A stretch of 64,000 nucleotides of DNA. It comes from an uncultured bacterium (GTDB lineage: Bacteria > Cyanobacteriota > Vampirovibrionia > Gastranaerophilales > Gastranaerophilaceae). A model generated the notes under the pieces. It saw only the letters and a list, made by a program, of their open reading frames with translations. It was not told where the DNA came from and did no database searches. Numbering within the stretch: the first letter of the stretch is position 1; every line of letters starts with the position of its first letter. The translations under genes were made by a program, and so were the position numbers. Positions 26,530 to 34,883 of this stretch are shown piece after piece. The stretch is taken from NCBI GenBank assembly GCA_949290355.1, contig CASERN010000006.1, positions 1 through 64,000 on the forward strand, written 5' to 3'.

Positions 26530-27339
26530 ATGAATTTACCACAGAATTTTATCCCCGCTATGTTAATTACTCTTTTTGCAGGTTTGTCTACTGCAATAGG
26601 TGGTGGTATTGCATTTATTGTAAAAAAAGATAATTTGAAAGCATTGTCAGTTGGATTAGGGTTTTCTGCCGGAGTTATGGTTTTTGTATCTTTTATGGAT
26701 ATGTTGCCTGAGGCAGATAAATTATTATCAATAAATTTCCCTAATAATCATGATTGGCTAACTTTTTTAGGTTTTATAATTGGTATTGTTGTTGCTATTT
26801 TAATTGATTATTTTTTGCCAGACCATATTGATACTGAAGAAGTTTTAAACCCAGATGATCCAACTCATTATGATCATAAAATTACAAAGATTAAAAGAGC
26901 AGGATTATTTACCGCAATTGCTATTTGTGTTCATAATTTCCCTGAGGGTATGGCGACATTTTTTACGACTACTCAAAATATTACTTTAGGGCTTTCTGTA
27001 GGTATTGCTATTGCAATTCATAATATTCCCGAGGGTATTGCAGTTGCTTTACCTATGTACCATGTAACAGGGAAAAAACGTTATGCAATGCTTTATGCAG
27101 CTTTATCGGGTATAACAGAGCCTATTGGAGCATTAGTCGGGATGTTTATTTTTGGATTATTCTTACCACAAGTTCTAGTTGGTGTATTGATGGCTGCTGT
27201 TGCGGGAATAATGATTTATATTTCGTTTGATACATTATTACCGTTAGCTAAAGAATATGGAGATTGGCATCAATCTATTGTCGGAATTATTTCAGGTATT
27301 TTGGTTATCTGGATTAGTTTGATTTTGATTGGAGGATAA
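26530..27339 (+). CDS. zupT: ZIP-family divalent metal transporter (ZupT-like)
   Basis: A 269-residue inner-membrane transporter with about eight helices, importing Zn2+ and possibly Fe2+ or Mn2+. Helix IV contains HNFPEGMATFF (near residue 139) and helix V HNIPEGIAVALP (near 167), the two metal-binding motifs of the family. The start at 26530 is preferred because GAAAGG lies 9 nt before it; ATG 26524 is too close. It is followed after 3 bp by the SPASM radical SAM gene. An extended -10-like TGGTACAAT lies about 30 bp upstream. Confidence 0.92.
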   Translation: MNLPQNFIPAMLITLFAGLSTAIGGGIAFIVKKDNLKALSVGLGFSAGVMVFVSFMDMLPEADKLLSINFPNNHDWLTFLGFIIGIVVAILIDYFLPDHIDTEEVLNPDDPTHYDHKITKIKRAGLFTAIAICVHNFPEGMATFFTTTQNITLGLSVGIAIAIHNIPEGIAVALPMYHVTGKKRYAMLYAALSGITEPIGALVGMFIFGLFLPQVLVGVLMAAVAGIMIYISFDTLLPLAKEYGDWHQSIVGIISGILVIWISLILIGG

Positions 27340-27342
27340 TAG

Positions 27343-28413
27343 ATGGTTAATTTATCAAATTTATTCGATATCGGAAGAAATTTATATGCAATGCCTGCAT
27401 ATAATAGTCGCAGCGGACTTGCTCCTATGCCTTTGAGATATTTCTTTGAATTGACATATCGTTGCAATTTGAATTGTCCTTATTGTTATGTTGGAGATGA
27501 TAGGAAAAAAAATGAATTAACAACTGATGAGTGGTTTAATATAATAGATCAGATTCCTTGGTATTCTTTTGTAACTCTTGTTGGTGGAGAGCCTTTAATA
27601 AGAAAAGATTTTATTGATATTTTACTGAGGACTGCTAAGAAAACTTTTGGAAAATTAAATGTTGTATCAAATGGAATATTAATTAATGATGAAATTATTG
27701 ATGCCTTTATTAAAAGCAAAATGATGCTTTTATCTGTTTCTCTTGATGGATATGGTAAAAATCATGATTTGAACAGAGCAAAAGATGGTATATGGGACAA
27801 GATTATGGATAATTTTGATAATATGAATTCACGTAAAAAACGTCCCATGATTGATATTAAAACGATTGTGTTAGAAAACAATCTTGATGATTTAGTAAAA
27901 CTTTATAAAATGTGTGATGAAAAGAATTTTAATTTTTTATCAATTTCTTTTTTAAGGAATAATAATTTGAAACAAAATTCTGTATTGTTTGACAGTTTTG
28001 TCCCGGAATTTAATGCAAATTATCCGATTGAAAAATACTTTGACATGGAACATTTTAAAGAAGTATATAAAGAGTTGGAATCTTTGAGTAAAAAGTCAAA
28101 GGTTAAGATAAGATTTTCCCCAAAGTTTGAATATTCTAAAGATCCGCTTGCAAAAATTGAAGAGTTTTTTAACTCTCCTAAGGATAGACCTGTTGCAGAT
28201 ATTTACAAGCCTTGTATGTATCCGTATTCAAATATGATGATTACTCCTGCTGGGGATGTGTATCCTTGTTTATCTCAAAAGATTGGAAATCTAAAAGACA
28301 TGAAAATAAAAGACGCATTTAATTTGCCACATTACAGATGTTTTAGAAAAAATTTGCATGCTGCAAAAGTCTTTGGTGCGTGTCAAATGTGTTGTGAATT
28401 ATCTGTTAAATAA
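27343..28413 (+). CDS. Radical SAM/SPASM-type protein
   Basis: A 356-residue radical SAM enzyme. The cluster motif CNLNCPYC is at about residues 38-45, followed by TLVGGEPLIRKDF near 79 and a VSNGI strand near 106. A C-terminal SPASM-like Cys set (KPCMYPYSN, DVYPCLSQKIGN, FGACQMCCEL) could hold one or two auxiliary clusters. Families with this layout modify peptides or proteins or assist cofactor synthesis; no substrate peptide is evident nearby. It begins 3 bp after the ZIP transporter gene, and ends 3 bp before the convergent prepilin gene. Confidence 0.87.
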   Translation: MVNLSNLFDIGRNLYAMPAYNSRSGLAPMPLRYFFELTYRCNLNCPYCYVGDDRKKNELTTDEWFNIIDQIPWYSFVTLVGGEPLIRKDFIDILLRTAKKTFGKLNVVSNGILINDEIIDAFIKSKMMLLSVSLDGYGKNHDLNRAKDGIWDKIMDNFDNMNSRKKRPMIDIKTIVLENNLDDLVKLYKMCDEKNFNFLSISFLRNNNLKQNSVLFDSFVPEFNANYPIEKYFDMEHFKEVYKELESLSKKSKVKIRFSPKFEYSKDPLAKIEEFFNSPKDRPVADIYKPCMYPYSNMMITPAGDVYPCLSQKIGNLKDMKIKDAFNLPHYRCFRKNLHAAKVFGACQMCCELSVK

Positions 28414-28416
28414 ACT

Positions 28417-29217
28417 CTACCAAGGATAGTCATCTTTAATTTGCCAACCGTCATTCATAATGAGTAAAGCACAGCTATTTGAATAGCCATTTGCTCTTTC
28501 TCCGCAGAATTTAATCATTTTATCTCGATCGCCATATATGTAATTGTCATGAGGATTTTCATCGTCATCACTCGATTTCGCAAATACATAACCTGACGGA
28601 TAAAAATATCCCATTTGTTTTGTATTTGTATTCAAGTTATAATCTAGCATAAAATAAAACCAGTCTTTCCCGGCTTTATTAGGTCCTTTATTCCCATTTA
28701 AGTCATAAAGTACATGAATTTGAGCATTATTATTTAAAACAAGAGTGCTTCCATCTGCAAGAACGATTGCGGGATAACTTGCGGGGAATTGGTCAATTGG
28801 ATTTTTATCGTATACTTGTGCCCCGTTAAGATAAGGAATAAGTGCTGTTTTTAACCATTCTACCATTGCTGCCTGATCATATCTTTTATCAGTTGGAGGT
28901 TGTGTCCATGTATCATTTGCTATAGACATTCTGACAGCTTGATTCATTACTGTATAGGTCTTTTTTAAACGTACAACGATTTGTTCTTTTTGATATTTTG
29001 TAATGAGTACTGGAATAGTCATTGCAGCAACAACGCCTATTATCCCTAAAGTAATTAAAACTTCCGCTAAAGTAAAAGCTCTTTTTCTTCCATAATAGTG
29101 ATTCATAACATAACTATTATAACCTATATTTTTGTATATATCAAGCTCTTTTCTTGAAACGCAGTTATAGTTTAATTTTTCGGGGGGGGCAATCCTGAAA
29201 GCTTCTTGTGTGTTCAT
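28417..29217 (-). CDS. Prepilin-type protein with poly-C leader (in frame)
   Basis: A 266-residue protein with a type IV pilin/pseudopilin N-methylation signature, GRKRAFTLAEVLITLGIIGVV split here as RKRAF/TLAEV..., followed by a 20-residue hydrophobic helix. The C-terminal domain is a G/H-type pseudopilin-like body (DGSTLVLNNNAQI, GPNKAGKDWFYFML) ending DDYPW. It begins at the ATG 7 nt after GAGGAG, giving an unusually long ~50-residue pre-leader. That leader contains eight C in a row (A-P-P). A second ATG just before NHYYGRKRAF would give a normal 10-residue leader but has no ribosome binding site. A homologue lies at 45289-46151. Confidence 0.85.
   Translation of the reverse strand: MNTQEAFRIAPPEKLNYNCVSRKELDIYKNIGYNSYVMNHYYGRKRAFTLAEVLITLGIIGVVAAMTIPVLITKYQKEQIVVRLKKTYTVMNQAVRMSIANDTWTQPPTDKRYDQAAMVEWLKTALIPYLNGAQVYDKNPIDQFPASYPAIVLADGSTLVLNNNAQIHVLYDLNGNKGPNKAGKDWFYFMLDYNLNTNTKQMGYFYPSGYVFAKSSDDDENPHDNYIYGDRDKMIKFCGERANGYSNSCALLIMNDGWQIKDDYPW
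29182..29189. repeat. Poly-C (8) tract in prepilin leader
   Basis: Eight consecutive G on the plus strand (C in the gene), 28-35 nt into the coding sequence. Eight keeps the frame open into the pilin domain. The homologous gene has ten at the same place. Confidence 0.7.
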
Positions 29218-29281
29218 TTTCAAACTCCTCTTATTTCTTAACCATACTCATTATTTATTATATTCCTTATTTTGTCAAGTT

Positions 29282-29325
29282 TTTCATATGCATGAAAACA
29301 TGGAGATGTAATCATGCATATGAAA
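29282..29325. repeat. Perfect 14-bp inverted repeat
   Basis: TTTCATATGCATGA (29282-29295) and its exact reverse complement (29312-29325) are separated by 16 bp. It lies between the divergent prepilin gene and the first phage-side gene. It is followed at 29333-29349 by a 17-nt near-palindrome TTTTCAAA-T-TTTGAAAA. It could be an operator, a recombination site or a terminator remnant; there is no T run. Confidence 0.6.
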
Positions 29326-29433
29326 TCGTGGACTTTTCAAATTTTGAAAATAAGTTATACTGAAAATGTGGTTAAGGTTCAAGCCCTTTGATGGCAAAAT
29401 CGTTTACCAATCAGTATAAGGGAGAAAATATTT

Positions 29434-29805
29434 GTGGGATATATTCATTGTTGTGGAGGGTTGCACAAGACTCGAACATTTTGTCTTGCGCCAAAGGAGA
29501 ATTTTGTAATATGTGAACTTGATTATCTTCCCAAATGCCCTGTATGTGGTCATACTGTTGTTCAGCTTACAAGAGTTGATGTGCATGATAATATTTCTAT
29601 TGTCAGGAAGGTAAATAAAAAAGCAAAAGAATTCTTAAAAAAATTAAAAAGTTTCGTGTTATATGAAGTCCGTGCAATTAACTATAATCGAGTAAATACT
29701 GGCCGTTTTTATTTGAATTATAACGAATTTGGAGTCAAAAAAAGATGCTATTCAAATTTGAGCTCATTAAAAATTGGTTTGACAGAAAATAAGTATTTAA
29801 AATAA
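29434..29805 (+). CDS. Small Cys-rich (zinc-binding?) protein at the phage-module edge
   Basis: A 123-residue basic protein with HCCG near the N-terminus, CLAP, then CPVCG near residue 40, which together can make a zinc ribbon. The C-terminal half is Lys/Arg/Tyr-rich and may bind nucleic acid. GTG start with GGAGAAAA upstream. It has its own strong terminator and so is separate from the head-gene operon. Whether it belongs to the phage module or to the host is not clear. No family recognised. Confidence 0.55.
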   Translation: MGYIHCCGGLHKTRTFCLAPKENFVICELDYLPKCPVCGHTVVQLTRVDVHDNISIVRKVNKKAKEFLKKLKSFVLYEVRAINYNRVNTGRFYLNYNEFGVKKRCYSNLSSLKIGLTENKYLK

Positions 29806-29831
29806 ATCCTTAAAATTATCTTACTCTCTAG

Positions 29832-29857
29832 GGGCGGATTGCCCGCCCTTATTTTTT
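29832..29857 (+). terminator. Rho-independent terminator after the Cys-rich gene
   Basis: GGGCGG/CCGCCC stem with a 5-nt loop, then a T7 run. It insulates the Cys-rich gene from the head-gene operon that starts at 29935. Confidence 0.85.
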
Positions 29858-29934
29858 TCGGAAATATTATGAATGAAGCTTGTATATTTTTTAGTATTCT
29901 AAATATGAAATTTAAGTAAAGGGAATTAAGAAAA

Positions 29935-30189
29935 ATGACACTATCTCCAAAGGAACTTGAAGTATTAACTTTGGTTGCATTAGGTTATTCTGATAAGGAA
30001 ATCAGTGTTAAATTAAAAATTGCATATGGTACAGTAAGAAACCATATAGATAAAGCTATTTTAAAATTAAATGCTCAGAATAGGACTCATGCAGTCGTAG
30101 TTTATAAATTGAAAAATAAAAATTGGTTAGAGAATTTATATGAAGAGAATAATAATACATTGGACCGCAGGGGTGTATTATCCTACTGA
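29935..30189 (+). CDS. Single-domain LuxR/GerE-type regulator
   Basis: An 84-residue protein. Residues ~1-62 are a complete LuxR-type helix-turn-helix (LSPKELEVLTLVALGYSD, KEISVKLKIAYGTVRNHI), with no sensor domain. AAAGGG precedes the ATG. The last 50 bp overlap the amidase gene in another frame, so it is the first gene of the operon. It could be a late-gene activator of the module, comparable in position only to regulators of phage late operons. The ~20 residues after the HTH look like frame read-out over the overlap. Confidence 0.8.
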   Translation: MTLSPKELEVLTLVALGYSDKEISVKLKIAYGTVRNHIDKAILKLNAQNRTHAVVVYKLKNKNWLENLYEENNNTLDRRGVLSY

Positions 30190-30631
30190 TTATGAAAAGG
30201 ATCATTACCATTTTTTGATAGACAAAGATGGTGGTGTTCATTGTGGAAAATATAAACCTGAAAATAATGAAATATGTCGAGTTGGAAAGTATGCTGCTCA
30301 TACAGGTGGCGGGAATACGGGAAGCATTGGTATAGCATTATGTGCAATGTTGGGTTTTAAAAACAAAACATGTATTGGGAAATATCCGATTGTAAAAAAA
30401 CAGTTTGAGAGTGCTATGAAGTTATGCGCTCAAATTGCTAAAAAATACAATATTGCTGTGAATAATCAGAATATAATGACTCATTATGAGTTCGGGATAA
30501 AGCATCCTAAAACAACCAGTGCTGGCAAGATTGATATTATTTATCTGCCGCCATATCCTTGGGTGTCAAAAGATGAGGTGGGTAGTTTTATTCGATCAAA
30601 AATAAAATGGTATAGCTTAAATGGAGAATAA
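30140..30631 (+). CDS. N-acetylmuramoyl-L-alanine amidase (Amidase_2-type endolysin)
   Basis: A 163-residue peptidoglycan amidase that would cut between muramic acid and the stem peptide. IIIHWTAG holds the first zinc-ligand His at residue 7; YHFLIDKDGGVHCG, AAHTGGGNTGSIGIALCA and the late THYEFGIKHP...KIDI supply the remaining conserved His and Lys/Asp positions of the fold. It has no signal peptide, so it would need a holin. The length is close to the minimal T7-lysozyme-like domain. It overlaps the HTH gene by 50 bp and is 2 bp from the nozzle-like gene. Confidence 0.88.
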   Translation: MKRIIIHWTAGVYYPTDYEKDHYHFLIDKDGGVHCGKYKPENNEICRVGKYAAHTGGGNTGSIGIALCAMLGFKNKTCIGKYPIVKKQFESAMKLCAQIAKKYNIAVNNQNIMTHYEFGIKHPKTTSAGKIDIIYLPPYPWVSKDEVGSFIRSKIKWYSLNGE

Positions 30632-30633
30632 AT

Positions 30634-32142
30634 ATGGAAAAAGCATATTATAATCTGGCAGGTGGGATTAATCAATCTTTGACAAAGACAGAATTAGGTA
30701 TTGATACCAAAAAAATTTATTGGTCTGATTCTGAGAATATTGAAATTTTTCAAAATAGAGGAATAACTAAACAAAAAGGTAATTCTTTATTTTTAGATAT
30801 TGAAGAAGAAATTACAGGTCTGGCTGAAATGCTTGCTTATGATATAAGCAAACTTGTTATAACTACAGTTTCGGGGAAAATATATATTTATGATGAAAAT
30901 CATTCTCAAAAAACTTTGGTATCTAAAACTTTGACAGGTAAAAATCCTGTGTTCTTGAGTTTTTTAAATGGGATTTTAGTAATGACTGAAAGTGATGGAT
31001 TGTTTTATATAAAAAATAATTCTTCATATGATGTTGTGGAATGTGATTTAAAAGATTTGTCTGATAATACTGTTACAGGAGCATCTTTGACTGTCTATAA
31101 AGGCAGAGTGTGGGTTGCCAAAGATGCTACAATATATTATTCCGCTTTGGGGACGTATAATGATTTTAAAACTGAAAATGATGCCGGATATATTAATGAA
31201 TTCCATACTGATACAGGCTCAATTACTGCATTAAAACCATATAAGGATTATCTTGCAATATACAAAAAAAACAGTGTTTATTTATTGACAGGAACAAGTC
31301 CCGACGATTTCGCAATTGTTTTATTTGCAAATAAAGGTGCAATTGGCTCTAATGCAATTGTAAATGTTGAAAATAAACAATATTTTTTGAGTAATGGTAT
31401 TTTTGCTCTTGAACAGGTTGGAGAATTAAATCAAATTCAGTTAGGCAGCGAAATTTCCACTAAGATTAAACAAGAATTTTCTTTGTTTGGAAATCTTTCT
31501 GGGACTATAAGTCTTCATTATGAAGAAAAAAGTCAAATTTGGTATTTCTTTCCATATGCGGATGATAATTATTTTCATACTGTATGGATAAATGATTATG
31601 CTAATAAGGCTTGGTATAAAAGAATTATTCCCCAAAATATTGTAACAGCTTGTTTGTATGATGGAGCTATATTTACTGCTGATGATACAGGGAAAATTTA
31701 TAAAGAGGATTTTGGAACTACATTTAATGGTGAGGCTATAAAATTCATGTGGAAATCGCCTTTTTTGGCTATTACTGATGCTCACCACAGAAAAATAATT
31801 GATGAATTTTATTTTCTACTAGATACGGAAAATGATAATGATTTTAATTTCTCTGTTTATAAAGATTATGACAGTGAATATTCTGATGATATTGAAAGAA
31901 TATATTCCGTGCATGATGAACATCTTATATGGGCAGATGATTCAACCTCGGATAGTTTGCCTTGCCATTGGGCGAAAGATGAGGATAGTTATCCTGTATG
32001 GGCAATAAATAAAGATACTATGGAAAAAGCTGAAATTTCTGAATCCAATTATTCAATTCAACTTTGTGTCTCAGGAGAAGAAATTACTCAATCTTGTGCA
32101 ATTATCGGGTTGCAGTTTAGAGAAATTTATAATGACGATTAA
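30634..32142 (+). CDS. Phage nozzle/DNA-stabilisation-like beta-propeller protein
   Basis: A 502-residue protein made of repeated beta strands. The stretch ATIYYSALGTYNDF...DDAGYINEFHTDTGSITALKPYKDYLAIYKKNSVYLLTGTSPDDF (given here in pieces) is typical of P22 gp10/T7 gp12-class proteins that close the short tail of podoviruses. It is preceded by the amidase and followed by the capsid gene. The assignment is to this general class, not to a specific phage protein. It implies a short-tailed particle. Stop is followed by a 55-bp gap with the capsid gene's own ribosome binding site. Confidence 0.72.
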   Translation: MEKAYYNLAGGINQSLTKTELGIDTKKIYWSDSENIEIFQNRGITKQKGNSLFLDIEEEITGLAEMLAYDISKLVITTVSGKIYIYDENHSQKTLVSKTLTGKNPVFLSFLNGILVMTESDGLFYIKNNSSYDVVECDLKDLSDNTVTGASLTVYKGRVWVAKDATIYYSALGTYNDFKTENDAGYINEFHTDTGSITALKPYKDYLAIYKKNSVYLLTGTSPDDFAIVLFANKGAIGSNAIVNVENKQYFLSNGIFALEQVGELNQIQLGSEISTKIKQEFSLFGNLSGTISLHYEEKSQIWYFFPYADDNYFHTVWINDYANKAWYKRIIPQNIVTACLYDGAIFTADDTGKIYKEDFGTTFNGEAIKFMWKSPFLAITDAHHRKIIDEFYFLLDTENDNDFNFSVYKDYDSEYSDDIERIYSVHDEHLIWADDSTSDSLPCHWAKDEDSYPVWAINKDTMEKAEISESNYSIQLCVSGEEITQSCAIIGLQFREIYNDD

Positions 32143-32197
32143 TAAAAACACCACTCATAACGTTTATACTTGTTAAAAAAAAGAAAGGGAAAGAAAA

Positions 32198-33055
32198 ATG
32201 ACTGAAAATGCTTATTCTGCATTTATTCCGGAAATTTGGAGCCAAAAATTAAACAACTTGCTTTCAAAAGAATGTGTTATGCTTCAATGTGTTAACAGAA
32301 ATTGGGAAGGTGATATTAAAAATCAGGGTGATAAAGTTAAAATTATTACACCTGCAGCTGTAACTGTTTCTACAATGAGCACTTCTAATATTGAATATAA
32401 CGAATTAAAACCTACTTCTACTGATTTGGTAATAGATCAACAAAAATTCTTTGCTTTCAAAATTAATGATGTTGCTAAAGTTCAATCAAATGCAGATATT
32501 ATGGAAGCTCATTTGAGAAATGCAAAAAATGCTATTGAGGAAGCTCAGGATTCTCATATCTTGTCTTTACATACAGAGGTAGAAGAAGCAAATACGGTGG
32601 GCTCTGATTCTGCAGCTGTTACTCTTGATGCAAGTACAATATACTCAAAATTTGTATCGTTAGCTTTATGTTTAAAAAATTCAAATGCAGTAAAAGCTGG
32701 GGCAAGACCTTGGGTTGTTATTAACCCAACTATTGAGTCTTATTTGTTACAAAGTTCTGAATTTATTAGTGCTTATAATGTTGCTGATAAGACATTAAGA
32801 GAAGGTGCTATCGGTAGAATTGCAGGCATGGATGTACTTGTAAGCACTAATTTACAAGCTGTTTCTGAAAAATATTATGTACTTGCAGGTACAAATGAAG
32901 CAATTACTTTTGCATCTCAATTAGCAAAAATTGAAAGCTTAAGAGATCAAAACAGTTTTTCAGATTTGATTAGAGGTCTATATTTATATGGAGCTAAAGT
33001 CGTAAATCCGAAAGCATTGGCTAAAATGGTTGTTACTGCTCCTTCAGCTGCCTAA
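32198..33055 (+). CDS. Major capsid protein
   Basis: A 285-residue coat protein. The N-terminal IPEIWSQKLNNLLSKECVM, the following INQGDKV-type strand (NQGDKVKIITPAAVTV), DQQKFFAFKINDV, and RPWVVINPTIESYLL with GRIAGMDVLVSTNL are characteristic of HK97-fold coat proteins of the P22-like capsid families. It has a very strong AGAAAGGGAAAG leader, as expected for the most abundant protein, and a terminator or attenuator hairpin directly downstream. The length is short for P22 coat proteins, so it probably lacks an insertion domain. Confidence 0.85.
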   Translation: MTENAYSAFIPEIWSQKLNNLLSKECVMLQCVNRNWEGDIKNQGDKVKIITPAAVTVSTMSTSNIEYNELKPTSTDLVIDQQKFFAFKINDVAKVQSNADIMEAHLRNAKNAIEEAQDSHILSLHTEVEEANTVGSDSAAVTLDASTIYSKFVSLALCLKNSNAVKAGARPWVVINPTIESYLLQSSEFISAYNVADKTLREGAIGRIAGMDVLVSTNLQAVSEKYYVLAGTNEAITFASQLAKIESLRDQNSFSDLIRGLYLYGAKVVNPKALAKMVVTAPSAA

Positions 33056-33075
33056 GCTTTTGCTTTTATACCCCG

Positions 33076-33111
33076 AAATGCATCTCCGTTTTTAATAACG
33101 GAGGTGCATTT
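33076..33111 (+). terminator. Hairpin after the capsid gene
   Basis: A 15-bp stem with one G-T pair (33076-33090 with 33097-33111) and a 6-nt loop follows the capsid stop. The T run is weak, so it may be partial, raising capsid messenger over downstream genes. Confidence 0.75.
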
Positions 33112-33134
33112 ATCAAATAAAAGTGAGGTTGATA

Positions 33135-33380
33135 ATGTTTAATAATATAAAATTAAAAATTAAAGAGTTGGCAAGTATCGCTGTCGTGAAGGCTGAAGAG
33201 GCTTTAGGCAGTAATAAAGGACAGCAAAAAAAAGAAATGGCAATAAAATTTATTATTGATAAAATTCCTATCCCATCTTTTTTTAAACCGATAATATCTG
33301 TTTTCTTATCATCATTTATTGATGATGCCGTTGAATTAGCTGTTGAGTATATGAAAAATGGCTTTAACTCTCAAGAATAA
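33135..33380 (+). CDS. LLH-type phage holin
   Basis: An 81-residue protein that resembles the LL-H family of holins: an N-terminal helix (KIKELASIAVVKAEEALGS), the NKGQQKKEMAIKFI segment typical of the family, and a C-terminal hydrophobic stretch FFKPIISVFLSSFIDDAVELA. It would let the amidase reach the wall. The ATG at 33135 has GAGG upstream, so it is preferred over the GTG 12 bp earlier. It lies between capsid and scaffold genes, an uncommon place for a holin. Confidence 0.7.
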   Translation: MFNNIKLKIKELASIAVVKAEEALGSNKGQQKKEMAIKFIIDKIPIPSFFKPIISVFLSSFIDDAVELAVEYMKNGFNSQE

Positions 33381-33413
33381 TTAGTTACACACAAATAATG
33401 AGGATATAAAACT

Positions 33414-34064
33414 ATGGAAGGTCAAAATTTAAATAATGCTTTATCCTATGCCGGTGCTCAAACAGGAGCATTGCAAAAACAGCCGGAACAAAACAATCTG
33501 GATGATATAAAACAAATGGCTGTTAAAGATTTGAAATTAATCGAAAGCCTTGTGCAAGCAGGGATTATGACACAAGAACAAGGACAAAATTTAATGAATT
33601 ATGTAACAAAAAAGGCGTTTGAAAAGTACACATTAAATCAACAAAATGTCCAATCTTTGCCAAATGCACAGTATCAAAATTCCGAACAATTAAAAAATTC
33701 CTTTGCTCAAAATGTACCTCCTGAATTTTTTAACAGAGACGGAAGATCTGATGTTTTTGATTATTTGAAAAATTCAAATGTTTCGTTTGATGAGGATGAA
33801 CTTTCAAAAATTTCTCAACTAGTTGAAAAATTAGAAAATACTGCAGTTGAGAGGTATTTGAGAGAACAAGAACACGAAAAGACATTAAATAATGAAAATG
33901 AAGCTGCAAAACAGAGATTACGTGCGAATGCTCAAAATTCTGTTTCTGACGGTACGAATAACTTGGTCTTTACTCGTGAACAAATCGGCAAAATGAGTGG
34001 TGCTGAATTTGCTAAATACGAACGTATGATTATGGACCAGTTAAAAAAAGGTCTTATAAAGTAG
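33414..34064 (+). CDS. Scaffold-like protein
   Basis: A 216-residue, highly charged, Gln/Asn-rich and helical protein. A C-terminal FTREQIGKMSGAEFAKYE...LKKGLI motif is of the kind that ends many phage scaffold or head-assembly proteins. It lacks hydrophobic segments. By composition and its place next to the capsid gene it is the best scaffold candidate, which would guide coat assembly and leave the head. It is inference more than recognition. A hairpin follows it. Confidence 0.6.
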   Translation: MEGQNLNNALSYAGAQTGALQKQPEQNNLDDIKQMAVKDLKLIESLVQAGIMTQEQGQNLMNYVTKKAFEKYTLNQQNVQSLPNAQYQNSEQLKNSFAQNVPPEFFNRDGRSDVFDYLKNSNVSFDEDELSKISQLVEKLENTAVERYLREQEHEKTLNNENEAAKQRLRANAQNSVSDGTNNLVFTREQIGKMSGAEFAKYERMIMDQLKKGLIK

Positions 34065-34086
34065 CAAAATTCAAAAATCTTTTTGG

Positions 34087-34118
34087 GGAACAGACTTTTT
34101 TATAAAAGAGTCTGTTCC
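34087..34118 (+). terminator. Hairpin after the scaffold-like gene
   Basis: GGAACAGACT (34087-34096) and AGTCTGTTCC (34109-34118) form a perfect 10-bp stem. No T run follows, so termination is likely to be partial. Confidence 0.65.
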
Positions 34119-34146
34119 TCTGAGGGATTTTTATGAAAGGGAAAAT

Positions 34147-34785
34147 ATGAATTATCTTGAACTTATAAATAAATCGCTTGTGGAACTCAATTATAAGCAG
34201 GTTAGCGCATTTTCTGAATTAATAAAAAACGAACATAAGAAATTAAAAAATATATTGAATGTCCTGAATTCTGAAATTTGCGGTTTTGATAAGTGGAATT
34301 TTTTAATAAGGAAAAAACAACTTTTATTACCAGCAAATACCGGAGAAATTGATAATAACATTGATGGCAGAATTGAAGGATTAATTATAGATGGAGTAAA
34401 ACTTGAATATTACGAAGATTTTGAAAGATTTTTTATTAATTCTCAACCTCAAAATACGTATAGTTTGTTTAATGATAAAATATTGTTTCCGCTTTTTAAT
34501 AAAGACAAAACTGTAGAAGTTCTTTATTATACAAAAAATTGTGCTGTTGATAAATCCAATAATGAAAAATTTCTTATGGAAGAAGCAGAAGATAAATCTT
34601 TAATTCCAGAGCCTTTTGTAGAACCGTTACTGGTTTATGGATCTTGTATGAGATTGAAAGGGAATCCGCAAAATGTTCGTTTTAATTATTGGTATAGTAT
34701 GTACAAAGAAGCTTTGACAAATTTACGTACAAGGATTTCTCCTACTTTTGAGGATACTCCTTCTGTTAAGTTGCATAGAAAATGA
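34147..34785 (+). CDS. Head-tail adaptor-like protein
   Basis: A 212-residue protein. A helix-rich N-terminus (YLELINKSLVELNYKQV) is followed by a beta-rich middle and a C-terminal IPEPFVEPLLVYGSCMRLKG...FNYWYSMYKEALTNLRTR segment. This resembles podoviral adaptor/tail-tube A proteins (T7 gp11/P22 gp4 class) that bolt the tail to the portal. Assignment is tentative. It is followed by 177 bp without a plus-strand gene. Confidence 0.5.
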   Translation: MNYLELINKSLVELNYKQVSAFSELIKNEHKKLKNILNVLNSEICGFDKWNFLIRKKQLLLPANTGEIDNNIDGRIEGLIIDGVKLEYYEDFERFFINSQPQNTYSLFNDKILFPLFNKDKTVEVLYYTKNCAVDKSNNEKFLMEEAEDKSLIPEPFVEPLLVYGSCMRLKGNPQNVRFNYWYSMYKEALTNLRTRISPTFEDTPSVKLHRK

Positions 34786-34806
34786 TTAATTAAGAAATAA
34801 AGGCGT

Positions 34807-34877
34807 AAAAAAAACAGGAAGTTTAATTTTCATTTTCCCCTCCTGTTAAGATTTACACTAGCCGAAATATAAATAGC
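34807..34877 (-). ncRNA. Candidate small RNA or leader-peptide transcript, minus strand
   Basis: A ~70-nt unit on the minus strand starts about 34877, 7 nt after an ideal promoter, and ends in a hairpin (AACAGGA 34847-34841 with TCCTGTT 34819-34813) plus a T8 run. Inside it AGGAGGGG lies 4 nt before an ATG that opens a 15-codon frame (MKIKLPVFFTPLFLN) running through the terminator. It can be a small RNA with an exposed GGAGGGG loop, or a mini-gene. It is the only minus-strand unit in the phage module. Confidence 0.5.
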
Positions 34878-34883
34878 ATGTAT

